This document shows, piece by piece, positions 11,901 through 25,900 of a DNA stretch of 64,000 bases (within the stretch, counting starts at the first letter, position 1; the number at the start of each line of letters is the position of its first letter). This DNA comes from Gibbula magus (Eukaryota; Mollusca; Gastropoda; Trochida; Trochidae): assembly GCA_936450465.1 (NCBI GenBank), contig OW388297.1, forward strand, positions 50,944,630-51,008,629. The letters run 5' to 3'. The notes beneath the pieces were generated by a model. That model made no database searches. It had not been told where the DNA came from and saw only the letters and a program-made list of their open reading frames with translations. The position numbers and the translations under genes are program-made.

Positions 11901-14900
11901 GAAGGGGTATCATAGAGTTATAGAGATAGAAGGGGTATCATAGAGTTATAGAGATAGAAGGGGTACCATAGAGTTATAGAGATAGAAGGGGTATCATAGA
12001 GTTATAGAGATAGAAGGGGTACCATAGAGTTATAGAGATAGAAGGGGTATCATAGAGTTATAGAGATAGAAGGGGTACCATAGAGTTATAGAGATAGAAG
12101 GGGTATCATAGAGTTATAGAGATAGAAGGGGTACCATAGAGTTATAGAGATAGAAGGGGTATCATAGAGTAAGAGAGATAGAAGGGGTACCATATAGTAA
12201 GAGAGATAGAAGGGGTACCATAGAGTAAGAGAGATAGAAGGGGTACCATAGAGTAAGAGAGATAGAAGGGGTACCATAGAGTTATAGAGATAGAAAGGGT
12301 ATCATAGAGTTATAGAGATAGAAGGGGTATCATAGAGTTATAGAGATAGAAGGGGTACCATAGAGTTATAGAGATAGAAGGGTTACCATATAGTAAGAGA
12401 GATAGAAGGGGTACCATAGAGTAAGAGAGATAGAAGGGGTACCATAGAGTAAGAGAGATAGAAGGGGTACCATAGAGTAAGAGAGATAGAAGGGGTACCA
12501 TAGAGTAAGAGAGATAGAAGGGGTATCATAGAGTAAGAAATATAGAAGGGGTATCACAGAGTAAGAGAGATAGAAGGGGTACCATAGAGTAGGAGAGATA
12601 GAAGGGGTATCATAGAGTAAGAAATATAGAAGGGGTACCATAGAGTAAGAGAGATAGAAGGGGTACCATAGAGTAAGAGAGATAGAAGGGGTATCATAGA
12701 GTAAGAGAGATAGAAGGGGTATCATAGAGTAAGAGAGATAGAAGGGGTATCATAGAGTAAGAGAGATAGAAGGGGTATCATAGAGTAAGAAATATAGAAG
12801 GGGTACCATAGAGTAAGAGAGATAGAAGGGGTACCATGGAGTAAGAGAGATAGAAGGGGTATCATAGAGTAAGAAATAGAGAAGGGGTATCATAGAGTAA
12901 GAAATATAGAAGGGGAATCACAGAGTAAGAGAGATAGAAGGGGTACCATAGAGTAGGAGAGATAGAAGGGGTATCATAGAGTAAGAAATATAGAAGGGGT
13001 ATCACAGAGTAAGAGAGGTAGAAGGGGTATCATAGAGTAAGATAGATAGAAGGGTTATCATAGAGTAAGAAATATAGAAGGGGCATCACAGAGTAAGAGA
13101 GATAGAAGGGGTATCATAGAGTAAGAGAGATAGAAGGGGTACCATAGAGTAAGAGAGATAGAAGTGGTACCATATAGTAAGAGAGAAAGAAGGGGTACCA
13201 AAGAGTAAGAGAGATAAAAGGGGTACCATAGAGTTAGAGAGATAGAAGGTGTACCATGGAGTAAGAGAGATATAAGGGGTACCATAGAGTAAGAGATAGA
13301 AGGGGTACCATAGAGTAAGAGAGATAGAAGGGGTACCATAGAGTAAGAGTGATAGAAGGGTATCATAGAGTAAGAGAGATAGAAGGGGTACCATAGAGTA
13401 AGAGAGATAGAAGGGGTATCATAGAGTAAGATAGAGAGAAGTGGTATCATAGAGTAAGAGAGATAGAAGGGGTATCATAGAGTAAGAGAGATAGAAGGGG
13501 TACCATAGAGTAAGAGATAGAAGGGGTACCATAGAGTAAGAGAGATAGAAGGGGTACCATAGAGTAAGAGAGATAGAAGGGGTATCATAGAGTAAGATAG
13601 AGAGAAGTGGTATCATAGAGTAAGAGAGATAGAAGGGGTATCATAGAGTAAGAGAGATAGAAGGGGTACCATAGAGTAAGAGAGATAGAAGGGGTATCAT
13701 AGAGTAAGATAGAGAGAAGTGGTATCATAGAGTAAGAGAGATAGAAGGGGTATCATAGAGTAAGAGAGATAGAAGGGGTACCATAGAGTAAGAGATAGAA
13801 GGGGTACCATAGAGTAAGAGAGATAGAAGGGGTACCATAGAGTAAGAGAGATAGAAGGGGTATCATAGAGTAAGATAGAGAGAAGTGGTATCATAGAGTA
13901 AGAGAGATAGAAGGGGTATCATAGAGTAAGAGAGATAGAAGGGGTACCATAGAGTAAGAGAGATAGAAGGGGTATCATAGAGTAAGAGAGATAGAAGGGG
14001 TATCATAGAGTAAGAGAGATAGAAGGGGTATCATAGAGTAAGAGAGATAGAAGGGGTACCATAGAGTAAGAGAGATAGAAGGGGTATCATAGAGTAAGAG
14101 AGATAGAAGGGGTACCATAGAGTAACAGAGATAGAAGGGGTACCATAGAGTAAGAGAGAAAGAAGGGTATCATAGAGTAAGAGAGATAGAAGGGGTACCA
14201 TAGAGTAAGAGAGATAGAAGTGGTATCATAGAGTAAGAGAGATAGAAGGGGTACCATAGAGTAACAGGGATAGAAGGGGTATCATAGAGTAAGAGAGATA
14301 GAAGGGGTACCATAGAGTAAGATATATAGAAGTGGTATCATAGAGTAAGAGAGATAGAAGGGGTACCATAAAGTAAGAGATAGAACGGGTACCATAGAGT
14401 AAGAGAGATAGAAGGGGTATCATAGAGTAAGAGAGATAGAATGGGTACAGATCTAGACATATTAAAATTGCGTTACTAGTTATTGTTTGAGTTCGATTTT
14501 AAATAACTCAAAGATGTACCCTGTTGCTACCAGTTCCATGCTGCTTCCCGTCTTATCGGCCACAGTATAGGCACCGCAAGTCGTGGCTCGAATGTCAGAA
14601 AATTCTGAAACAAAAAATTCACAATGGGTTTGATGGATATAAACGAATTCCTCTAAAGTGTATAAACTGTCAAAAACACAAGTACCTATTGACACTACAG
14701 TTTAAAGCCTTTGGTGTGATCCTCCTGTATTTAAACATGATTAAAGACCGTAACAGTAGTGTGAACGTTTTTGTTGCCGAAGCTTTACAAGAGGGTTGTA
14801 ACAGCATTAAGGCTCTATTGCAAATGTACAACTTGCTATGATACCATTTGACTTCATGTATATCATCTTCACATCATAGCCACATGGCGTTACGGGTTTG

Positions 14901-17900
14901 CTCTACACAAAATATTTTTTCCGGATAAAGTCGATTTTGAATGTTTTTGATGAGGATACATATCTTTTTAAGAGATATACACAAATTCATTCATGTGATT
15001 ATGATACTTAATATTTCATATCTGTTCAAACACACATGGCGTGCTGAAATACCTATTTCAAAAGGTATTTTGGGAAATAATGTTTGGTATTTAAGGTATT
15101 TTATGTAGTCGACATAATGCACCTCCTTTGACTTTAAATCAATGACGCATCCTTGTTGCTGAACACGCCAGGAAGCAATATTTTACTCTTCTATCTCGCC
15201 TGGTAAATGATATTCTATAACGAAGATTTTTAAGAAGCTGTGTTTTTCAGAATTTTGGACTTATATATTTCAAGATTACAGACTAAGTTAGTATGCTTTA
15301 AGAGACATGGGCCCCGTTCCATAACAGCGAGCGCTTACAATCGCTGAATGATTGCTCAATGTAGCGCTCAAGTTGCGCTCAAGAAGCGCTCATTCTCTCC
15401 TGAACGACATGGTGCAAAACCTCAAAGTTCGGTCGCTTTGCCACGTAGCGCTACATTAAGCAATCGCGTTCAAGAGAGGTTTAAAAGTAATCGCTAATTG
15501 AGCGATTACTTTAAAACCTCTCTTAAACACGGCCATGGTGTAACTATGTTTCAGTGGTGTTCATCAATGGTTTATTAAACATTTTTAACGTTGTAGCTAT
15601 ACTTTGAATTATTTTGCTCTCGAGTGTGTAGTGTTACTACTAATAATAACATAATCTTGAGAAATATTTGTAAATATCTATACCATGCCCATGAACAAAG
15701 ATAATCAATGTATTTGTCATTACACTAAGGTATTATACTATCCATCACGTACTGTATTATGTTGTATGTATTGTACCCAAATTGAATTATTCATTGTTGT
15801 TGTGGTTTAAACATATTTGTATTCAATAAAGAATCTGGTTTGGCAAACAAGCCAAGTCTTCCGTTTGTAAATGCCGCACCAGTACAATACAACAACATAA
15901 AGTCACAAGAAAATCACAAAGTAAATCTATGTAAATATGTATATATTGTGTATACGGGCCTGTGGCCTATAGACACATAAAATCACTTGACTTGAATTGA
16001 CTATCTGGTATATCGGCATTCTTACGCTGTGCTCCAGCGGTGGATAGCGTAAGTTTCACAACTACAGGATCGCCCAAATTTATTGGGTTGGCGAGTGCCC
16101 CACCCGCACCATCCTCGAGCACCATGTCCACGTCTGCCGATGTTGGTATGGCACCGGTTTCAATATCCACCAAGTCGACTCTAAAAAAACGTGGAATTAT
16201 TGTATCATTTGCATCAAGGATAACCTTCCACAATATCTACACTTCGATCTGGAGTCAAAACTTAAGTTGGCAAAGGTTGTTTATTCTCAGAAATCGATGA
16301 GGAAAACTGAAACATACGTAAAATAACGTTGTTATTGTGATAACGTTAAAACCATAGTCAAGCTAACACTCAATAACACCCGATAACAGATTCAACTGGA
16401 CACAAGTCTTGATACATTTTCTTCCCATAGAGATTACACCCTTCAGGTTGTTGATCCGAACCTTTGTTCTACTGTGAAAGATTTCTAAAAAAATCCCCTA
16501 GCGGGATAAAAAGGAATATATATAAAATGTCCCTGCTTTTGGTAAAATTAAAATCACATTTTACATGGGTAACATCGGTTACATCTTGAAAAAAACACAC
16601 ACAGAACGTTATTTATTATGTGTTAATATTAAAGGGGCAGTAGCACGTTTTTTTGCTGAAATAAGTTGGCGAAATGTATTTAAAAAATCATGTCCCATCA
16701 ACTATTTTTTTTTTTTTTTTTTCCCCCAACTATTGTTAAGTGCATATGCATAGATATAAATACATATCTATTATTCACGGTACTGTACAAAACCTCAATT
16801 TCATGGATGATTGCAAAATTGGTTGGGGGTATATTTTCCGTTTAGAAACATATTCATAACATTCGAGTCGCTAACAGAAATTAGATTAAATCATTGGAAT
16901 TTCAATATTGGGGTTCACTTCAACTAGTCTGGTGACTATCACAGCATAATCAGTCTGAAAGCAATCTGAATCAGTTTCTCCCTCTTGGCTTTCATTTCCC
17001 CTTCAGATTGCCGATCCTAACCTCTGTTCTTTATCGCTTGAAATCGAGAGCAGATGAAAAATCCCCTAGCGAAGGAAAGCGGAATCTCATACTGTATCCC
17101 TGCTTCCTAACGAATGACAACTCATCTTTCAGCGGCCATATCGACCGAGTGACTTCAACGATCTAGGCATATTACTCTTAATGATCTTGCTCATTAGCAT
17201 ACGTCCTTCGAATATGTCTGATGTAAATAACACAAATGAACTATTTTTGGTCTTCTTTATTTATAAGCATGTTTATGAACAAAAGTTTTCATAAAATCAA
17301 ATGGCATACTTCTTCGAGGAAAACACATTAAACGAGAAAACGTTTGTTTTACGTTTATTTGATCTTTATGAAGTGTCATTGGCAAATGACACTTTTACAA
17401 CGGCGTCGCTAATTGCACAACTAGATTCAATTGCAACCAATCAAGACACTCCCTTTCTGCCCTCGATCTCAAGCGTAAAACAACAGAGGTTAGTATATGC
17501 TCACTCTGTCATCAGGTCATTCCAACCTTCCTGTTCTCATGTATACCACTCCTAAATGCCCTTCAAAGACCGGAATTCAAACAGTCTATTGACCTATGAT
17601 TAGTTTGTGGTAACATATTTGCAGGCAACGGTCCTTTGGTTGCAATTCTGATATAATTATTATCATATGAAGTACATGTGTATCAACATCGTTTATATGA
17701 AATATGTAGAGATTATTACCCAAAAATGTGTGTGATATGACTTTGACGAAAGGAGTGTGAATTTTTGTATTGCCCGAGCGAGAGCGAGGGTTATCCATTT
17801 TTTGTACGAGTTTCGTAAAAGTCATACAGCACACTTTCAAGTGTAATGATTTCTTTATTACCGATTCTATTCCATTTGAATCACATATAAATAGTTAGGA

Positions 17901-20900
17901 AATGACTCACTTCTCTTGCGACGGCAAGCTACAGTGACGGCATGAACAATCGTTTCATGACATCAAAGAAGTCGCGATGAAACAATTGTATTAATCATAT
18001 GTATAATTTTCAAAGTCAAATATCTCGAGTTTTCGACGTCGTATTCAAAAACGGACTAGTTTGTGAAATAAGTCCAAAACATTAAATCAGTCAAAGAATA
18101 CATCTACGCGGTTTGAATTTTTTAAAATTAAAATTTAAAATTTAAATTTTGAAATTCCCTCAAATTAATTTTGATAAAACACAACTGTTCAACGACATAC
18201 ATGTATAACACATACTCTGTGTGAAAATCAATAAATGTGCTTCGTCCTGCACACATTTACAACATGTTGAACATGGTAGGGGTCATGTTGGTGTAAATTT
18301 CATTTCTTACCCCTGTCTACTTTAAATAATGATATTTTAGTTAAAAAATAAAACAGTCACCAATTCGTAAGTCATGCGAACTACTGGCGAAAGGTGTTAT
18401 TGTATCGTGTCATAATCAAATGCATCTCATTTCTGTAAAATATTGAATTAATCGAAAACAAGTGAGTGTTATACTTTCTTTTGCCCGGTAGTTTATCACA
18501 TGTGCTCATATCAATGATATTAGCTCGGTTATTTTAACCATATGGGTAGTAAAATACATACTGCTCTGTAAATCACAATATTCTTATGAACAGAATACCA
18601 TATGTACATGTACAAACGAAAGTATTCATTTCCAAATATTTGTTTTTAAAAAATCAGCCTATTATATCAATAATGTTGTTCTAGTCATAGCCTTGCTTCA
18701 ACCGAGTCTACGGTACACTGAAAGGCGCTATAGCGAGGGACCACCGTTATACTTACGCGTCATCGGCGTTGATCTGTACGATTTCAACTGACTGCTCAAC
18801 CGTGTCGCCCGATCCACATCGAATAGTGATGAGCTCATCACTATCTTGAACATAATCATTGCTGCCCCGGTGCACAAACGACATCGTTGCCACCTTGAAC
18901 GATATTTTGTAAATGTTACGATTAGGTAATAAGATTTAATGAGAGTTTTGACACTCGCATTTATTTAAAACTCCCAAACTTATAAACATTATAACTGCTG
19001 CTTAAGAAGTGTAATATATATATGAACTAGATCGTATATTGTTATAATTTCTTGAGCGATAAAAATGGTCAGTTTTATAACATAATCATCAAATTATCAT
19101 ACTTAAAGGTACATCCATAGTGTTGTTTTGGGTCACATATGCTAAACGTTATAAATTGTGTTTTGTTATCGGGAAGTACTGACTGTTGCCGAAAATTGCC
19201 ATTTTGACCTTAGTCGAGTTAGTATATTGACGACATGACGGTAAAAGTAGTGATTTCTGATCGAAAACCGGACAATGTACCGCCTGTTGCGCGCGCCAAT
19301 GAGTCAAACGTAATTTTGGAATATTATTTATAACAGACAAACTGATAAATTTGGGTTGATCATGTTTAATAGATTATATAACTACTGTGCATGTAAATGG
19401 GGCGTGTAGTTTCGGTTTCTACACATGCATAATGATGTTAATATTCTATTTTTATTGGAAACTAGTGATTATGATATATTTGATGATTCGGGATGAATAT
19501 GCAAACCGAGTGAATTTATTTGCACTGTGAACAGCACTTATGGTGAGTTGGAACGTATTAAAGCTTAATAAAATTTTATGAGACACAATGGATGCACCTT
19601 TAATATTGAATCGGAATATCACTTCTGTATTGAATGTCCATTCTATTGTGATTTGAGACGCACACTGTTTCCCATTATTATATAAATGATCCATGTGAAA
19701 CTAAATTTATAAGACTACTAAGGTCTCACAAGGTCAGTGGCCCCTTTACGATATAAACTCATAAACTCTCTCTCTATAACAGGAGGTTCGTAGTCGACCC
19801 GTTACTTAACTGACGTGCAAAAGAAAGTATTATACTCCGTTGTATTTCGATCATATGTTTAATCTTCAATGTTTTCGACGTCGTATTTGAACAATGAACA
19901 GTGATGGAAATAAGTTTTAAAAAATCAAATCAGTCAGGAAATAATTCTAGGTGTTGTTTTTTAAATTAAAAATTGTATTTCTCAATTTTAAACTTTCCCA
20001 AAATTAATTTTGATTAAACACAATTGTTATAAGTAATAACACATACTCTATGTCAAAATCAATAAATGTGCCTACAATGTAGTTCTGCACACATTTACAA
20101 CATTTTAAAAGTGGTAGGGGTCATGTTGGTGTACATTTACTTTCTTACCCCTGTCTACTTTAAAAAATGATATTTTAATTAAAAAAATCACCAGTCACCA
20201 GTTAAAAATTCAAACTAAAGGCACCGAAAGGTGTTATTGTATTGTTATAATCAAATGCATCTCATTTCTTTAAAATATTGAATTAATCGAATACAAGTGA
20301 GTGTTATAATTTCTGTTGGTTGTTAGGTTTACAAATAGAACAGACAGTTCAAATCACGATATGGGACCTGAACCTTCGCCGCCATCTTCACAATTTCACA
20401 GGCCTAACGAAAATATTTCCATATCTTCTCCTTCCACCCTTGACCTCAACCCTCGCATTTTCAGTGCTAAGATTTTAACGTACTGCAGGCTAATCGGATA
20501 AGCCAATCAGAAGACACTTGTATTGCCTCTGTGACTGTGTCGATCGTCGCTATTTTGAATTGGTTCCGAATGTAAACGGCGATTTCATTGGCTGTATGTT
20601 AGCAGATGGTAAGAGACGTAACTCGGGATCACAATAGGTTTCGCTGATTCGTTTCACCACCACTGCCTAGGTTGAAGGCAAGGTAAAACTGGAGAGATCT
20701 CGATACATGTTCACCTTGCCGTCGGAAGATGCTTCGCCGCCAATAGTAACGACCATTAAGTCTACCATAGTATTATCTACTTTCTCTTTCTTATTGGTCC
20801 AAACAAGCTGATGTTGATGACAATTTTGTTGAACTCTGCAGTCTGACAAGTAGATTGATAGATCTCATGTGATTTCGAAATTTCAGACAGCAAGATGCGT

Positions 20901-22910
20901 GGCCGTTCCATCATTGTATTATATTAAAAAAAATACTCGTGTTTAGGTATCGCTACACCAGTCAGATCATTTGAACTTTCACCGAGCGGCCTTTTTAATG
21001 TGAACACGAAGGGAAATTGGCTCGCGTGGCTTAATCGAACCATGTACATTCGTTTTAGAACTCTTTTTATTGATTGGGGAGCATTATATTGCCATTAGTA
21101 ACAATTATTTACCTGTTCGTGAGATCACTTTATTTCAGTAAGCAGAAGGTGCTACAACGCCTTTAAGGTAAACATCTTAAAATCGATTGGAAATGAATTC
21201 GCATGGTTTAAGCGAACCATGCACATTCGTTATGGAACTACTTTTTTTTATTCAAGAGTAATATTTAGCCATTGGTAACACTTACTTGTAATTACATTTT
21301 CGCGAGAGCACTTCATTTAAATAATAACAGGGTGCTACAGCACCTTTAACGTGACAAATGTAGCAAAAAAGGCGGACAGGCACGTCGAACGAAGATATGG
21401 GTTTTGTTCATTTTTAATTCAATATTTTGGTTCATACAACATTTAAAATTGTGAAGAATATTGAAAACGTAAGACGAAAGATTGCTGTGTGTGATGAAAT
21501 ATGACCTGGCATATAACAATATTTACCACGCTAACATGAAACAATCAGAAAAAGTTATAATTCTTTTTTTAATGACACAATCACAAAATGTTCTTAATCG
21601 TATCCATGCTTTACTAAACAGACGGACAAGTGATATCAATGCGCACTCATTGAAGTCGCCGAATGAGATATTTCAATTCGAAGAGTGCACTCTCTCAGGT
21701 ATCGAAAGTTATCTTGCTTTTGAATTCTAGGCATAAAATATCTTCTACATAATGCTTTTGCAGACTTACATCTCCAGTTATTGTTGCAGCACTTGAACAG
21801 TCACCACCGGTGAAAAGGATGCCAGTTAATGTTGGAGCCGCCGTGCCGTCACCAGCAAAGCAGGCAGGAGTTGCTTTGTGGCCGACCGCATATAGATAAC
21901 CAGGCCCATTTACCCCGTTTACTGTGAGGGTGGCGTCGGTGATACCATTACACGCCAGGTCATCTGATGAAGCACAGTATTAAATAGTATTGCTCGTAAG
22001 TTAATTCCAACAATCAATATCAATAAGAGCTACCCAGAAATTTAACCTTAAATAACCGCAGCCGGTTATTCAAGAGTTTAAATGTGACGTCTCAAAAAGG
22101 TTAAAATCGCGTGGACAAACACATTGAGATTTTCATTTCTTATAAATTCAGACTTTGCAATTGAGGAAGTAAGTTAATATGTTACATGTATTGATAACTT
22201 GACCTAGATAATAAAAAAATTTCCATAAAATTCACATTAACCCTCAAAAAACAAGGAAACAAGTTTAAAAACACACGTTAGCACAACCGAAAATTGTACA
22301 GCTCATCAAACACATCAAACACATCAAACACGTCAACCCCACCAGTCCCCCCCCCCCCCCCCCCCAGAAATTTAACCTTAAATAACCGCAGCCGGTTATT
22401 CAAGAGTTTAAATGTGACGTCTCAAAAAGGTTAAAATCGCGTGGACAAACACATTGAGATTTTCATTTCTTATAAATTCAGACTTTGCAATTGAGGAAGT
22501 AAGTTAATATGTTACATGTATTGATAACTTGACCTAGATAATAAAAAAAATTCCATAAAATTCACATTAACCCTCAAAAAACAAGGAAACAAGTTTAAAA
22601 ACACACGTTAGCACAACCGAAAATTGTACAGATCATCAAACACATCAAACACATCAAACACGTCAACCCCACCAGTCCCCCCCCCCCCCCCCCCCCCCGG
22701 CATTAGGTAAGTAAAGTGCAATAATAGTCAAGATCTACCTAAGTCAAGGTTGTTAATGGATACACATTAGTTTACTTACATTCGGGAACATCGCAATTAG
22801 CACCAGTCCATCGAGCATCACATCCACACGTTGCAACTCCACCAACGTCGTAACATACTCCGTTTACACAAGTTGACGTTGCAAGACACGCACCTAGAGC
22901 GATGGTTGCT

Positions 22911-22946
<36 letters not shown>

Positions 22947-25900
22947 GGTTTTCAAGACGTGTGCTTGACCTTGAACTCCATGTTTTATTCAGATTCACCT
23001 ATTAGTCCCTTATCAGTTTTTCTACTTTGAAAAGAGCAATCAATCATGTCTCTATCTTTAGTAGTTTTCAGACAAAAACATCGCCAAAATAATTAATATA
23101 AATATAATATAATATTAAACCCCTATATGATATTCTTCATCAGGAAAAACACGCTTAACATTTTTATAATAAGGTGTGAGATAGTTAACGTATTTCTTAG
23201 ATGGCGAGTTTTCCGTAAAAATGCCTTGTCAAAGGCTTGTCGTGCAGAAGGTATGACACACGTATTCTTGTTAATTGATATTTTATGGTATAATGTGTTA
23301 TAACTCATGTTAGAATGTTTAAAAGTTTAGGAACAAAAATACCCCTCGAAAAGTCTCAAAATAACGAAATGTTATATGTTTTTCGCAAATGCTGAAATTG
23401 TGGCCTAACTATGGACGTTTATATCATATAAATATTAAACAGAAATGTAGAGTGTCTTATTGGGATCAGATTCCAATAAGTTCGTAACACAAACATACAG
23501 TAAGTTCATTTGTTACCGAGTCATGTCCCTTTGAACATGAGGACAAAATGTTTTCATTTTAAAAATGACGATTTCCCCAATGGTTATTAATAAAACTCAA
23601 ATACAAAATCGACAATCGAAATTTGGACGATTACAGTTATCAGCTTCAAATATAATATATAACTGTAAGGGGTCAGAGTTTTCGAAATAGCCAAAAACCG
23701 TTATAGGCCATATCGATGGGAAACGCTGTTGCCCAGCAATGGGGTTATCTCCCCGGTTTTAGGCCGAAAATCAATATTCGGCCGACGTACAAGGCTTGTT
23801 AACGTCACCGACTATAATCCCTGAAAATTCCATGCAAAACGAGATAATATGTCGTGGCCACGAAATAATCCTGTGTTTCTTAATTATCTTGTGGCATCAT
23901 TTATGTGTATTACTTGACGAATTGTCGTCGAATTAATCACGATAGTGCATAAATCTTTACCATTTCTTGGTTTGACATTTACAACTGTGTATTTTAGGTG
24001 AAATGTAAACTCTTGTATGTGTGCGTGTACACAGAATTATGTATCCTCATCTGTCTGTTCAGTTCAGTTTAGTTTTTTAGTGTAAATGCAAATAAGACAT
24101 CTGATAAGTTGTAAGAAACAGTATTGCATTCGTTGCCAAAGTGTTTTAAAGGGGCAATAGCACGTACGTTTTTGTTGCACATTTTATTTTTTTCAAATTT
24201 CCCATTTATAATGATAGTTTATGTCATTTATATCTACTTTAGAGGGTAAAACATCTTATTACACAAACCAATTATCCGTAGTGGTAATAAAGGTGCTGCG
24301 TGTAAAGCAAAAAGTACATGGCAACCATTTTATTGTGAACACATTTTATTATTTCAAATGACAAAAATGATTCCCATGGCTTTACGGAACCATGTACACT
24401 AAATTTTTAGCTTGATTTTCCGAAGAGGGAAGGGTGGTTTACTGTTGATGACATTATTTTTCAAATACATTTCATCGACTTATGTTAACGAAACAACGTG
24501 CTACTATCCCTTTAAGACATCATTCGGAGACACTAACTACATGTAGGTAACGTTTTGATTGACACACCTTAGTAATGTTGATTACAGTTTTTCATGGTGT
24601 TGTATTTGCGTGATTACTTACACGTACGGTGAAATGTGATTGTTGACTTTAATAGGATTTACGTACATGTAATAACTGCGCAATCCTCTCCCTGTCTGTC
24701 GGCGTCACACGGGGAACATACGCCAGTAGTAAAATCGCATGTTCCAGAGCACTCTTCGTTAACCCGATCACATCTGTAGTCGGCATCAGCTGAAATATTA
24801 AGAAATTAAGAAAATAAACACATGTGTTCCATTGCTGGGTGGAATTCATTCTCAAGTATTCAGTAGGGGTTTTAATGTAAATGATGAAAAGACCTTTTTC
24901 TTCTGAAATATATATAGCCTCAACATGAATGTTTCATAAAAGTGATAAGGTCTCCTCCATACAAATAATTCATAGGAAGTAGTAATTCTGTTTAGGAAAG
25001 ATTCATATAATAATAACATTTTACATACATTTATATAGCGCGCAAAACTTCATACAATGTGCTCTTTTAGCCCATGGAATAGTGCGCTATATTACACATA
25101 GTACTGTCTAAACAAGTTGGTGTTGAGGTGAGACTTGAAGGATGCAAGGCTGACAGCAGATTTAGGATGGTCTGGAAGTTTGTTAAATTTCATATGGAGT
25201 AGAGTAGAGTATATTATCTTCATAGGTGATTCGTGTAAAGGATAAAGTCTTCACATGAGTGATTCGTGTGAATTATAATGTCTCCACATTAGTTATTCAT
25301 GTGAATTATAATGTCTCCACATGAGTGAGTCATGTAAAGGATAAAGTCTCCAAATGAGTGAGTCATGTAAAGGATAAAGTCTAAACATTATTGAGTCATG
25401 TAAAAGATAAAGTCTCCAAATGAGTGAGTCATGTAAAGGATAAAGTCTCCACATGAGTGAGCCATGTAAAGGATAAAGTCTCCAAATGAGTGAGTCATGT
25501 AAAGGATAAAGTCTCTACATGAGTGAGTCATGTAAATGATAAAGTCTCCACATGAGTGAGTCATGTAAAAGATACAGTCTCTACATGAGTGAGTCATGTA
25601 AAGGATATAGTCTCTACATGAGTGAGTCATGTAAAGGATAAAATCTCTACATGAGAGATTCCTGTGAAGGAAAAGTTCACCACATGAGTGAGTCATGTAA
25701 AGACAAAATTATCTTCATGAGTGATTCATGTGAAGGATAAAAATTCCGCATGAGTGTGTCATGTGAAGGGGAAAATCTCTACATGAGTGAAGTAGAAAGT
25801 CTCCATATGAATGATTCACGTGAAGTATAAAATCTCCACATGGGTTGTTCATGTGAAGGAAAAAGATTCTACGTGAGTGGTTCATATTGAAGTAGAAAGT

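Noticed and set aside
12086..14423. Several minus-strand frames of 60-130 codons with MVPLLSLLLYGTP repeats
   Set aside because: Translations of the 28-bp minisatellite; the 28-residue period equals 84 nt, three units.
14524..14841. Plus-strand frame of 105 codons over gene A exon 7
   Set aside because: Antisense shadow of a real exon, extending into intron.
17301..17555. Plus-strand frame of 84 codons in gene A intron 5
   Set aside because: Balanced composition, but no recognisable motif, no splice context and no partner exon; left uncalled.
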